A stretch of DNA of 43,690 nt from Sulfuritalea sp. (lineage in GTDB: Bacteria > Pseudomonadota > Gammaproteobacteria > Burkholderiales > Rhodocyclaceae), in NCBI GenBank assembly GCA_030680805.1, contig JAUXUK010000039.1, forward strand, positions 1 through 43,690, in the 5' to 3' direction. The position numbers and the translations under genes are program-made. Every line of letters begins with the position of its first letter. The stretch's first letter is position 1. Below, one piece after another: positions 25,751 through 33,886 of the stretch. The notes beneath the pieces were generated by a model that searched no databases, had not been told where the DNA came from, and saw only the letters and a program-made list of their open reading frames with translations.

Positions 25751-28519
25751 ATGAGCATGCAAGCAGTCCCACCGAAATCCGTGAAACACGTTCCGACGTA
25801 TTGCTACAACTGCGTTTCCGGCCCTGATTTCATGACCGTCAAGGTGGTCGATGGCGTGGCGACCGAGATCGAGCCGAATTTCGCGGCGGAGAACGTGCAT
25901 CCGGCCAAGGGCAGGGTTTGCGTCAAGGCCTATGGCCTGGTGCAGAAGACCTACAACCCGAATCGCATCCTGTCGCCGATGAAGCGGACCAACCCGAAGA
26001 AGGGGCGCGACGAAGATCCGGGTTTCGTGTCCATCTCCTGGGACGAGGCGCTGGACATGCTGGCCGAAAAGCTCAAGGCCACCCGCGCCAAGGGCGTGCT
26101 CGACGAGTCCGGCGTGCCGCGCCTGGCCGCCTCGTTCGGCCACGGCGGCACGCCGGCAATGTACATGGGCACCTTCCCGGCATTTCTTTCCGCCTGGGGA
26201 CCGATCGACTACAGTTTCGGCTCGGGGCAGGGCGTCAAGTGCGTGCATTCCGAGCACCTCTATGGCGAGTTCTGGCACCGGGCATTTACCGTCGCCGCAG
26301 ATACGCCGTCGGCGCGCTATGTGATTTCGCTGGGTGCGAATGTCGAGTCTTCCGGCGGTCCCTGCGCCGTGACGCGGCACGCCGAAGCGCGCATGCGCGG
26401 CTACAAGCGCGTGCAGGTCGAGCCGCACCTGTCGGTCACCGGCGCCTGTTCGGCGGAGTGGGTACCGATCCGGCCGAAGACCGATCCGGCCTTCATGTTC
26501 GCCCTGATCCATGTCCTGCTGATCGAGCACAAGCTGGATGAGCTGGACGTGCCCTTCCTGCGCGACCGCACATCTTCGCCCTATCTGGTGGGACCGGACG
26601 GCCTGTATCTGCGCGATGCGCAGAGCAGGAAGCCGCTGCTGTGGGACACCGTGTCGGGCAAGGCCGTCCCCTACGATACCGCCGGCGCTGTGCCGGCCCT
26701 GTCGGGGAAATTCACGGTCAGCGGGGCGGTCAGCGTCGATGCCGACGAAGAAGTTCGGGAGACGGGCAGCGTCGAGGGCGTGACCGCCTTCACCAAGCTG
26801 GTCGAGCATATCGAAAAATATTCGCCGGAATGGGCGTCGGGTGTGTGCGACGTGCCGGCGGTGAACATCCGGCGCATTGCCAACGAATATCTGGAAAACG
26901 CCAGCGTCGGCGCCACCACGGTGATCGATGGCGTCACGCTGCCCCTGCGTCCGGTGGCCGTGATCCTTGGCAAGTCGGTCAATAACGGCTGGGGCGCCTT
27001 CGAATGCTGCTGGGCACGTACCGTGCTGGCCGTGCTGGTCGGCGCGCTGGAAAATCCCGGCGGCACCCTGGGCACCACGGTGCGCCTGAACCGCCCGCAC
27101 GACAACCGCCACAAGAGCGTGCTGCCCGGCGAAGACGGTTTCATGGCGCAGAAGTTCAACGCCACCGACAAGGCCAACTGGGCCGTCAAGCCGACCGGTC
27201 GCAACATGCACAAGACGCTGGTGCCCATCGTCGGCAACACCGCCTGGAGCCAGGCACTCGGCCCGACCCAGCTGGCCTGGATGTTCCAGCGCGAGCAGCC
27301 CGCCGGTTCGGACATGCCGCAGCCGACCTTGCCCGACGTCTGGATCATCTACCGCACCAATCCGGCGATCTCCTTCTGGGAAACCCAGACCCTGGTCAAG
27401 ACCATCGCCACCTTCCCGTTCACGGTCGCATTTGCCTACACGATCGATGAGACCAACTACATGGCCGACATGTTGTTGCCGGAAGCCACGGATCTCGAAT
27501 CGGCACAGATGATCCGTGTCGGCGGCACCAAGTTCATGGAGCAGTTCTGGGACCACAAGGGCGTCGCTCTGCGGCAGAAGGCCGTCGAGGCGCAAGGCGA
27601 CACCCGTGACTTCACCTGGATCACCACCGAACTGGCGAAGCGCATGGATCTGCTCGAGCAGTACAACGATGCGATCAATCGCGGCGCGGCCGGTGTTTCG
27701 CCGCTCAAGGGCGCGAACTACGACTTCAGCCTGGACCCGAAGCTGGAGCACACGCCGGAAGTGATCTGGGATTCGGTCTGCCGGGCGGCAACGACATCGC
27801 TCTCCGAAGGCAAGGAGACCCATGATCTGGCCTGGTTCAAGGAGCATGGCTTCTATACCGTGCCGATGTCGCGCCTCGAATGGTATCTGTCGCCGACCAT
27901 GGAAAAGCAGGGTCTGCGCTACGAACTGCCGTATCAGGAGCGCCTGCTGCGCGTCGGCCGCGAGCTTAAAAACCGCCTGCACGAGAACAAGATGGCCTGG
28001 TGGGACCACCAGCTGTCGGAGTATGTCGCGTTGCCGGAATGGCACGACGTTCCCGGACGCTGGGATGCGGCGCTGGTGAATGCCGGCGCCAAGATCGAGG
28101 ATTACCCGCTGTGGCTGCTGGCCAGCAAGAGCATGCAGTACCACGCCGGCGGCAATGTCGGCATCGAACTGATGGCCGAGGTTTCGCGCAACATCCGCGG
28201 CCATGACGGCGTGATCATCAACGCGAAGACGGCGGCGCGCTACGGCATCGCCGAGGGTGATCGCATCGAAGTCCGTTCCCATATCGGCGCCACCTATGGC
28301 GCCGCGGTGCTGGTGCAGGGGGTGCGGCCGGACACACTGGTGATCCTCGGCCAGTTCGACCACTGGGCCCAGCCCTTCGCCAAGGATCTCGACCGGCCCA
28401 GCCTGAACACGATCGCGCCGATGTCGCTGGAACTGACCGATGCCACCGGCTCCGGCGCCGACATCGTCAAGGTTCAGGTACGCAAGATGGAAGGACATAT
28501 GGAAAGGGCGCAGGCATGA
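25751..28519 (+). CDS. padB: phenylacetyl-CoA:acceptor oxidoreductase, molybdopterin subunit PadB
   Basis: A 922-residue DMSO-reductase-family catalytic subunit. Near the N-terminus Cys18, Cys21 (CYNC) and Cys57 (GRVCVK) are candidate ligands of a 4Fe-4S cluster; the second position of the usual four-cysteine pattern is not a cysteine. Mo-bisMGD binding regions follow, with a C-terminal barrel (AARYGIAEGDRIEVRSHIGAT region). No Tat signal is seen, so the protein should face the cytoplasm. With PadC and PadD it oxidises phenylacetyl-CoA to phenylglyoxylate, releasing CoA and passing electrons to quinone. Identification rests on gene order fdhD-padBCD-padEFGHI-padJ together with the family. It overlaps padC by 4 bp. 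Confidence 0.9.
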   Translation: MSMQAVPPKSVKHVPTYCYNCVSGPDFMTVKVVDGVATEIEPNFAAENVHPAKGRVCVKAYGLVQKTYNPNRILSPMKRTNPKKGRDEDPGFVSISWDEALDMLAEKLKATRAKGVLDESGVPRLAASFGHGGTPAMYMGTFPAFLSAWGPIDYSFGSGQGVKCVHSEHLYGEFWHRAFTVAADTPSARYVISLGANVESSGGPCAVTRHAEARMRGYKRVQVEPHLSVTGACSAEWVPIRPKTDPAFMFALIHVLLIEHKLDELDVPFLRDRTSSPYLVGPDGLYLRDAQSRKPLLWDTVSGKAVPYDTAGAVPALSGKFTVSGAVSVDADEEVRETGSVEGVTAFTKLVEHIEKYSPEWASGVCDVPAVNIRRIANEYLENASVGATTVIDGVTLPLRPVAVILGKSVNNGWGAFECCWARTVLAVLVGALENPGGTLGTTVRLNRPHDNRHKSVLPGEDGFMAQKFNATDKANWAVKPTGRNMHKTLVPIVGNTAWSQALGPTQLAWMFQREQPAGSDMPQPTLPDVWIIYRTNPAISFWETQTLVKTIATFPFTVAFAYTIDETNYMADMLLPEATDLESAQMIRVGGTKFMEQFWDHKGVALRQKAVEAQGDTRDFTWITTELAKRMDLLEQYNDAINRGAAGVSPLKGANYDFSLDPKLEHTPEVIWDSVCRAATTSLSEGKETHDLAWFKEHGFYTVPMSRLEWYLSPTMEKQGLRYELPYQERLLRVGRELKNRLHENKMAWWDHQLSEYVALPEWHDVPGRWDAALVNAGAKIEDYPLWLLASKSMQYHAGGNVGIELMAEVSRNIRGHDGVIINAKTAARYGIAEGDRIEVRSHIGATYGAAVLVQGVRPDTLVILGQFDHWAQPFAKDLDRPSLNTIAPMSLELTDATGSGADIVKVQVRKMEGHMERAQA

Positions 28520-29163
28520 CCCGCTACATCACCACCATCGATCTGCGCCGCTGCGTCGGCTGCCAGACCTGTACGGCGGCCTGCAAGGGCGCCAATGCGA
28601 CGCCGCCGGGTATCCAGTGGCGGCGCGTGCTCGACATCGAAACCGGCGAGTTCCCCGATGTGCGACGCACCTTCCTGCCCATGGCCTGCATGCATTGCGC
28701 CAATCCGCCCTGTGAGGAAGTGTGCCCGACGAAGGCCACCACCAAGCGTGCCGATGGTCTGGTCGCAATCGACTACGACCTGTGCATCGGTTGCGCCAAC
28801 TGCGTCATGGCCTGTCCCTACGATGCGCGTTCGATCGTGCATGCCTCGCATTTTTCCTACGGCGACCGGCCGCTGCCGTCCGAGGCGATGGGTTTCGATC
28901 CGGCACGCATCGCGGTGTCGATGAAGTGCAGCTTCTGCGTCGATCGCATTGATGAAGCGGCCATCACCGGGCGCATTCCCGGCGTGCATCCCGAAGTCAC
29001 GCCCGCCTGCATCAATTCATGCATTTCCGGCGCCATGGAGTTCGGCGACATCGAGGACCCGGAAAGCAATGTCAGCCAGTTGCTGGCTCGCACGCAGCAC
29101 TACCGCATGCACGAAGAGCTCGGTACCGAGCCGGGGGTTTATTACATATGGAATCAGTCATGA
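28516..29163 (+). CDS. padC: phenylacetyl-CoA:acceptor oxidoreductase, iron-sulfur subunit PadC
   Basis: A 215-residue DmsB/NrfC-like electron-transfer subunit. Four cysteine clusters are present: CVGCQTCTAACKG (near 15), CMHCANPPCEEVCP (near 58), CIGCANCVMACP (near 91), and CSFCVDR plus a distant CINSC (near 138 and 170). These can hold four cubane clusters linking PadB to the membrane subunit. It overlaps padB and padD by 4 bp each. Confidence 0.92.
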   Translation: MTRYITTIDLRRCVGCQTCTAACKGANATPPGIQWRRVLDIETGEFPDVRRTFLPMACMHCANPPCEEVCPTKATTKRADGLVAIDYDLCIGCANCVMACPYDARSIVHASHFSYGDRPLPSEAMGFDPARIAVSMKCSFCVDRIDEAAITGRIPGVHPEVTPACINSCISGAMEFGDIEDPESNVSQLLARTQHYRMHEELGTEPGVYYIWNQS

Positions 29164-30071
29164 AAACGCCGGCCAAGAGAATGTCCGACCTGGTGTCGCC
29201 GCGCCAGCAGCGCAACTGGGATTGGCGCGCAGCGGCCAACTTCATTGCCGGCGGCGCCGGTGGCGGCCTGCTGCTGTTCAATTCACTGGTCAGCGTCGAC
29301 CCGGACGTCATCCGCACCGCAACCCTGCTCGGCCTGATGCTGATCGGCGGCGGGCTGACCTGCGTCTGGTTCGAGATCGGTCGGCCGTGGCGCGCCTTGA
29401 ACGTCTACCGGCATTTCGGCACCTCGTGGATGACGCGCGAGGCGGTGGCGGCGCTGATACTTTTTCCTGTCGGTGCATTGGCGCTGGTGACCGTGCAGCC
29501 GGCGCTTGTCCTTGCGAGCGGAATTCTTGGCGTGGTCTTTCTCTACAGCCAGGCCCGGATTCTCGCCGCGAACAAGGGCATCCCGACCTGGCGGCATCCG
29601 CGCAGCATCGGGCTGATGATTGCCACCGGCCTGGCCGAGGGCGCCGGATTCCTGGCCTGCGTGGTGTCGCTTTCCCCGCTGCCGATCGGTCCCCTGGCTC
29701 TGACGTTCCTGATCGTCCTGATCGCCGTTCGCGCCTGGTTCTGGAAAGCTTATATCGCCGGTCTGCTTGCCGACGGCGCGCCCGAGGGCGCCTTGCGGGT
29801 CTTGACCGGATTTGCGCCGAGGTTTGTCTTGCTGGGCCACGTCGTACCGGTACTGTTTATCGTTCTGGCGCTGGCGGGCCTGCCCGGACGGGCCGGTCTG
29901 GTCTTTGCCGCCGGACTCATGGTGGTTGCCGGCGGCTGGATGATGAAGTACACATTGGTCAGGCGTGCCGCATTTACCCAGGGACTGGCGTTGCAACAAT
30001 TGCCGGTGCGCGGGGGAGGGCCGTCAGGCCCCGCCGTCAAGCCCGGCTGGAAGGCCGTTGCTGGCGTATAA
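29160..30071 (+). CDS. padD: phenylacetyl-CoA:acceptor oxidoreductase, membrane subunit PadD
   Basis: A 303-residue integral membrane protein of the DmsC/NrfD type with about eight hydrophobic segments between residues 25 and 280, and a basic C-terminal tail. It anchors PadBC and hands electrons to quinone. ATG 29160 overlaps the padC stop (ATGA); an in-frame ATG at 29148 would add four residues and has GGGGG at a better distance, so the start is not settled. A 74-bp gap with no clear terminator separates it from padE. Confidence 0.88.
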   Translation: MKTPAKRMSDLVSPRQQRNWDWRAAANFIAGGAGGGLLLFNSLVSVDPDVIRTATLLGLMLIGGGLTCVWFEIGRPWRALNVYRHFGTSWMTREAVAALILFPVGALALVTVQPALVLASGILGVVFLYSQARILAANKGIPTWRHPRSIGLMIATGLAEGAGFLACVVSLSPLPIGPLALTFLIVLIAVRAWFWKAYIAGLLADGAPEGALRVLTGFAPRFVLLGHVVPVLFIVLALAGLPGRAGLVFAAGLMVVAGGWMMKYTLVRRAAFTQGLALQQLPVRGGGPSGPAVKPGWKAVAGV

Positions 30072-30145
30072 GTCGCATAATAGGTTTCACAGGGAAGCAA
30101 ACAAGAGATGGGGCCATGAAGTCCCATCGCACTGGAGGAGACGGG

Positions 30146-30718
30146 ATGTACGAAGTACGCTTTCATGGCCGCGGCGGCCAGGGTGCGGTTACCGCGGCAG
30201 CGATGCTCGCGGCGGCGCTGCTGGAAGAGGGCAAGTACGCGGTGTCGATTCCGTCCTTTGGCTTCGAACGGCGCGGAGCGCCGGTGGTTTCCTTCCTGCG
30301 TTGCAGCGATCGCGAGATACGCCAGCTGACCAACATCTATACGCCCGATTGCCTGATCTGCGTCGATCCGACGCTGGCCAAATCCGTGGATATTTTTGCC
30401 GGCCTCAAGCCCGGCGGTACGCTGGTGCAGGCCACGCACCGGCCGCTGGACGAGGTGGCCGTTTCCGACGCGGTGGGCAGGGTCGGCCTGTGCGACGCGA
30501 TAGGCATTGCGCTGCAGATTTTCAAGAAACCGATCACCAATACCCTGATGCTGGGCGCCTTCGCCAAAACGACCGGCATCGTTTCGCTGGATGCGCTGAA
30601 GCGTTCGCTGGAAGACTCGGACTTCCGTGATGCCGGCCTCAAGCAAAACATGGATGCGCTGGAGCGGGGTTACAACGAGACCACGGTGCACATCATCGAG
30701 CGGAGGGCGGCGGCATGA
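30146..30718 (+). CDS. padE: phenylglyoxylate dehydrogenase gamma subunit PadE
   Basis: A 190-residue gamma-type subunit of the 2-oxoacid:acceptor oxidoreductase family: MYEVRFHGRGGQGAVTAAAML, PSFGFERRGAPVVSFLRCSD and the closing helices. The enzyme PadEFGHI oxidises phenylglyoxylate with CoA to benzoyl-CoA and CO2, using NAD+. ATG 30146 has GGAGGAG six bases upstream and starts the conserved domain; the frame is open further upstream but without family sequence. It overlaps padF by 4 bp. Confidence 0.9.
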   Translation: MYEVRFHGRGGQGAVTAAAMLAAALLEEGKYAVSIPSFGFERRGAPVVSFLRCSDREIRQLTNIYTPDCLICVDPTLAKSVDIFAGLKPGGTLVQATHRPLDEVAVSDAVGRVGLCDAIGIALQIFKKPITNTLMLGAFAKTTGIVSLDALKRSLEDSDFRDAGLKQNMDALERGYNETTVHIIERRAAA

Positions 30719-31011
30719 GGCACAACAGCTATCCGATGTTCGACCTGGTTCAGGCCAATGTGCCCGACGACCTCAGTCCCGTCGCCACCGTCATGAGTCC
30801 GATGCTGCCCGGCGACTGGCGCAGCATGCGGCCGGTGGTGGATCGCGACAAGTGCGTCAAGTGTGCCGTTTGCTGGCTCTACTGCCCGGTGCAATGCGTC
30901 GAGGAAAAACCGGCCTGGTTCGATTTCAACCTGAAGACCTGCAAAGGCTGTGGCATCTGCGCCAACGAATGCCCGCAACGCGCGATCACCATGATTCCGG
31001 AGGCGGTATGA
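30715..31011 (+). CDS. padF: phenylglyoxylate dehydrogenase delta (ferredoxin) subunit PadF
   Basis: A 98-residue protein with two 4Fe-4S motifs in its second half: CVKCAVCWLYCPVQCV and CKGCGICANECPQRAI. It corresponds to the delta subunit of 2-oxoacid:ferredoxin oxidoreductases and relays electrons from the TPP site. Its stop overlaps an ATG (31008) of a short frame that crosses the repeat and ends at the padG start. Confidence 0.92.
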   Translation: MRHNSYPMFDLVQANVPDDLSPVATVMSPMLPGDWRSMRPVVDRDKCVKCAVCWLYCPVQCVEEKPAWFDFNLKTCKGCGICANECPQRAITMIPEAV

Positions 31012-31223
31012 GTCCGATTCGCCGTCACCTGCCCGCGAAGCGGAATCCCAGGTGCGCAGAGCGGAGCAGCGCCGACTTTTCGAGGAAGGGCATGGCGCCG
31101 TCCGCTACCCGTCATTCCGGGCTTGACCCGGAATCCAGTAGCGTCCCCCTGGATTCCGGCGTTCGCCGGAATGACGGGTTCCATGTGGGCGCTCTCCGCC
31201 TGCTTGCCGAGGAGGCCGCATGA
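31008..31223 (+). other. repeat-derived open frame bridging padF and padG
   Basis: A 71-codon frame starts in the padF stop (ATGA) after GGAGG and ends in the padG start (ATGA at 31220). Its middle ([20 protein letters not shown]) is simply the translation of the palindromic repeat. It is not a recognisable protein, but it would let ribosomes pass from padF to padG. A partial repeat-like piece (GCCCGCGAAGCGGAATCCC) lies at 31030-31049. Confidence 0.4.
31111..31175. repeat. GTCATTCCGG palindromic repeat, copy 1 (inside the pad operon)
   Basis: Starts GTCATTCCGGGCTTGACCCG and ends CGTTCGCCGGAATGAC, with inner arms GGAATCCAG and CTGGATTCC. The outer and inner arms are complementary, so the whole 65-bp unit can fold into one long hairpin. 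Three more copies lie at 33764, 41113 and 42649. This is a common proteobacterial intergenic repeat type. Confidence 0.92.
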
Positions 31224-32467
31224 CTACCGCCACCCTTGAAACACCGGCCCAGGCCAAGCGCGCCAAGCAGAAGGTCATGCTGGTCGAAGGCAACGAGGCC
31301 GCCGCGCTGGGCGTCGCCCTGGCGCGCCCGGACATGGTCGCCGTGTACCCGATCACGCCGCAGTCCTCGCTGGTCGAGCATGTCGCCAAGCTGATCGCCG
31401 ACGGCAAGATGGATGCCGACATCGTCGATGCCGAAGGCGAGCATTCGGTGCTGTCCGTGCTGCAGGGCGGGGCGCTGGCCGGGGCGCGGACCTATACCGC
31501 GACCTGCGGCCCGGGCCTGGCCTTCATGTTTGAGCCCTATTTCCGCACCTCGGGCATGCGCCTGCCGATCGTCATGTCCATCGTCACGCGCGACGGCATC
31601 ACGCCGCAGTCGGTCTGGGGCGGGCATCAGGATGCGATGACCGTGCGCGAAGTGGGCTGGGTACAGGTGTATTGCGAGACCGTGCAGGAAGTGCTCGACA
31701 CCACCATCATGGCCTTCAAGATCGCCGAACACCACGACGTGATGCTGCCGGTGAACGTCTGCCTCGACGGCAACTACTTGTCCTACGGCACCTCGCGCGT
31801 CGAGCTGCCTAACCAGGAAGACGTCGATGCCTTCATGGGTGCCAAGGATGTGAATTGGCACGTGGCGCTCGATCCACTGCGGCCGATGGCGGTCGATCCG
31901 CTGACCGGCGGCTCGGGCGGCAAGGGGCCGTCGACTTTCGTGCGCTATCGCAAGGGCCAGTGCAAGGGCATGCAGAATTCGCTGCGCGTGATCGAGGAAG
32001 TGCATGCCGAGTGGGCGCAGCGCTTCGGCCGCAGTTTTGCGCCGCTGGTCGAGGAGTACCGCCTCGACGGCGCCGACTACGCGATCATGACCCTGGGCAG
32101 CATGACCGGCGCCGCCAAGGACGCGATCGACGAGGCGCGCGACGCCGGCAAGAATGTGGGCCTGATCAAGATCAAGACCTTCAGCCCGTTTCCGATCGAT
32201 GCGCTGCTCAAGTCCTTCGACAAGATACAGGCGCTGGGCGTGGTCGATCGCTCGGTCGGCTTCCGCTGGAACTGCGGTCCGATGTATCAGGAGACCATGG
32301 GCGTGCTCTACCGCCTCGGGCGTCACATTCCGTCGATGAGCTTCATCGGAGGCCTGGCCGGTGCCGACATCACGGTCGGGCATTTCCATCGCGTCATCGA
32401 AGCGACGGAGAAGCTGCTTAGCAGCCCGGCGCCGACAGAGCCGGTCTGGCTCAACGAGAAGGATTGA
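31220..32467 (+). CDS. padG: phenylglyoxylate dehydrogenase alpha subunit PadG
   Basis: A 415-residue alpha subunit of the 2-oxoacid:acceptor oxidoreductase family. The pyrimidine-binding domain has VYPITPQSSLVEHVAKL and DAEGEHSVLSVLQGGALAGA (about 45-95), followed by RLPIVMSIVTRDG and the transketolase C-terminal-like domain. The first 20 residues are a charged lead-in. It binds thiamine diphosphate together with PadI. The start ATG overlaps the end of the bridging frame, and padH follows 2 bp after the stop. Confidence 0.92.
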   Translation: MTTATLETPAQAKRAKQKVMLVEGNEAAALGVALARPDMVAVYPITPQSSLVEHVAKLIADGKMDADIVDAEGEHSVLSVLQGGALAGARTYTATCGPGLAFMFEPYFRTSGMRLPIVMSIVTRDGITPQSVWGGHQDAMTVREVGWVQVYCETVQEVLDTTIMAFKIAEHHDVMLPVNVCLDGNYLSYGTSRVELPNQEDVDAFMGAKDVNWHVALDPLRPMAVDPLTGGSGGKGPSTFVRYRKGQCKGMQNSLRVIEEVHAEWAQRFGRSFAPLVEEYRLDGADYAIMTLGSMTGAAKDAIDEARDAGKNVGLIKIKTFSPFPIDALLKSFDKIQALGVVDRSVGFRWNCGPMYQETMGVLYRLGRHIPSMSFIGGLAGADITVGHFHRVIEATEKLLSSPAPTEPVWLNEKD

Positions 32468-32469
32468 CC

Positions 32470-33726
32470 ATGGAACAGACAAAGTATCTCGTGGTCGGCA
32501 GCAGCCACGCTGCGCTGGAAGCGGTAACCGCGATCCGCATGCACGACCCCGAGGGCAGCCTGACGCTGCTGACGCGCGATCCGCATCTGCCGTATTCGCC
32601 GACTGTATTGCCCTACGTGGTTTCCGGCCGCTCGGCGCCCGACGGCATCTTCCTGCGCGACGAGAAGTTCTTTGCCGACCACCACGTTCAATTGAAGCGT
32701 GGCACAGCGCTGAAGGCGCTGCATGTCGAACGCAATGCCGCCGAACTCGCCGACGGCAGCGAAATCGTCTACGAGAAGATCCTGTTGGCCACCGGTGCAG
32801 CGCCGGCCATCCCGCCGATTCCCGGTCTCGATCAGGTTGCCTACCATGTGCTGCGCACGCTGGACGATGCGACCAAGCTCAACGCCGCCATCAAGAACTC
32901 GAAACAGGCCGTGGTGCTCGGCGCCGGGCTGGTCGGCATGCATGCCGCCGAAAACCTGGTCAAGGCCGGCGCCTCCGTCACCATCGTCGAGATGGCCAAG
33001 CAACTGACCGACGGCTACTTCGATGCGACGGCGGCCGGCTTGATCGAGAAAGCCTTCACCGACAACGGCGCCCGCATCCTCACCGGCAGTCGCGTGGTCA
33101 AACTCGCCCCGTCCGCCATCGGTGCCACGCTGACGCTGGAAAACGGCACGACACTCGAAGCCGACCTGCTGCTGGTCGCCACCGGCGTCAGGCCGAACAT
33201 GGACTATCTGGTCGGCAGTCCGGTCGAGCACGACAAGGGCATCCTGGTTAGCGACACCATGCAGACCAGCGTAGCCAATGTCTGGTCTGCCGGCGATTGC
33301 GCCCAGGCCAAGGGCTTCTACACCGATGCGAAGGTAATGAACGCGATCCTGCCGGACGCCACGGAACAGGGCCGCATCGCCGGCATGGCGATGGCCGGCG
33401 ATCCTGGTGCCAAACACTACCCGGGCGGCGTGCCGCTGAACACCTACCACTTCTTCGGCCGCCACGCGATTTCGGTCGGCTCCAGCAAGGTGCCCGAGGG
33501 CGGCGAGGTGGTAACGCGCTTCGACCAAGCCAGCGGACGCTACCTGAAGGCGATCTTCAGTGCCGACAACCGACTGACGGGAATTTACGGAGTCAATGAA
33601 TTCTTCGACGGTGGCGTGATGTGCCAGCTGATACTGCGCCGCGTCGATCTGGCGCCGGTCAGGGAGCGCTTCCTGGCCAATCCGCTGGCCGTCGGCCGCG
33701 AACTGATGTCCAAACTCTGGCGTTGA
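32470..33726 (+). CDS. padH: phenylglyoxylate dehydrogenase FAD/NAD-binding subunit PadH
   Basis: A 418-residue pyridine nucleotide-disulfide oxidoreductase-like protein. The FAD dinucleotide fold is at the N-terminus (YLVVGSSHAALEAVTAIR), the NAD fold is near 155 (AVVLGAGLVGMHAAENL) and the second FAD motif near 275 (VWSAGDCAQ). It passes electrons from the Fe-S subunits to NAD+, which explains the NAD+-linked reaction of this enzyme. ATG 32470 has AAGGA upstream. Confidence 0.9.
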   Translation: MEQTKYLVVGSSHAALEAVTAIRMHDPEGSLTLLTRDPHLPYSPTVLPYVVSGRSAPDGIFLRDEKFFADHHVQLKRGTALKALHVERNAAELADGSEIVYEKILLATGAAPAIPPIPGLDQVAYHVLRTLDDATKLNAAIKNSKQAVVLGAGLVGMHAAENLVKAGASVTIVEMAKQLTDGYFDATAAGLIEKAFTDNGARILTGSRVVKLAPSAIGATLTLENGTTLEADLLLVATGVRPNMDYLVGSPVEHDKGILVSDTMQTSVANVWSAGDCAQAKGFYTDAKVMNAILPDATEQGRIAGMAMAGDPGAKHYPGGVPLNTYHFFGRHAISVGSSKVPEGGEVVTRFDQASGRYLKAIFSADNRLTGIYGVNEFFDGGVMCQLILRRVDLAPVRERFLANPLAVGRELMSKLWR

Positions 33727-33763
33727 GGCAATCGACTTGAATTCGATGTTAACAAAGCAGGTT

Positions 33764-33867
33764 GTCATTCCGGGCTTTGCCGGCCCGCGAAGCGGAATCC
33801 CCGGCATGCAGAGCACCCGGAATCCAGTGGCGGCGCCGCACTGGATTCCGGCTTTCGCCGGAATGAC
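33764..33867. repeat. GTCATTCCGG palindromic repeat, copy 2 (inside the pad operon)
   Basis: A 104-bp variant between padH and padI. The outer arms GTCATTCCGG and CCGGAATGAC and inner arms GGAATCCAGTG and CACTGGATTCC are kept. An extra internal piece (GCCGGCCCGCGAAGCGGAAT) also occurs in part near 31030 and 41121. No gene is present in 33727-33886. Confidence 0.92.
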
Positions 33868-33886
33868 GATCCACTAGGGAAAGACC

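Noticed and set aside
23768-28498. A 1576-codon open frame on the minus strand
   Set aside because: Only its last part (from 24784) is the PaaX-family gene; the rest is the antisense of fdhD and padB with GC-rich codon bias.
31112-32482. A 456-codon minus-strand frame opposite padG
   Set aside because: Antisense shadow; padG carries the family motifs.
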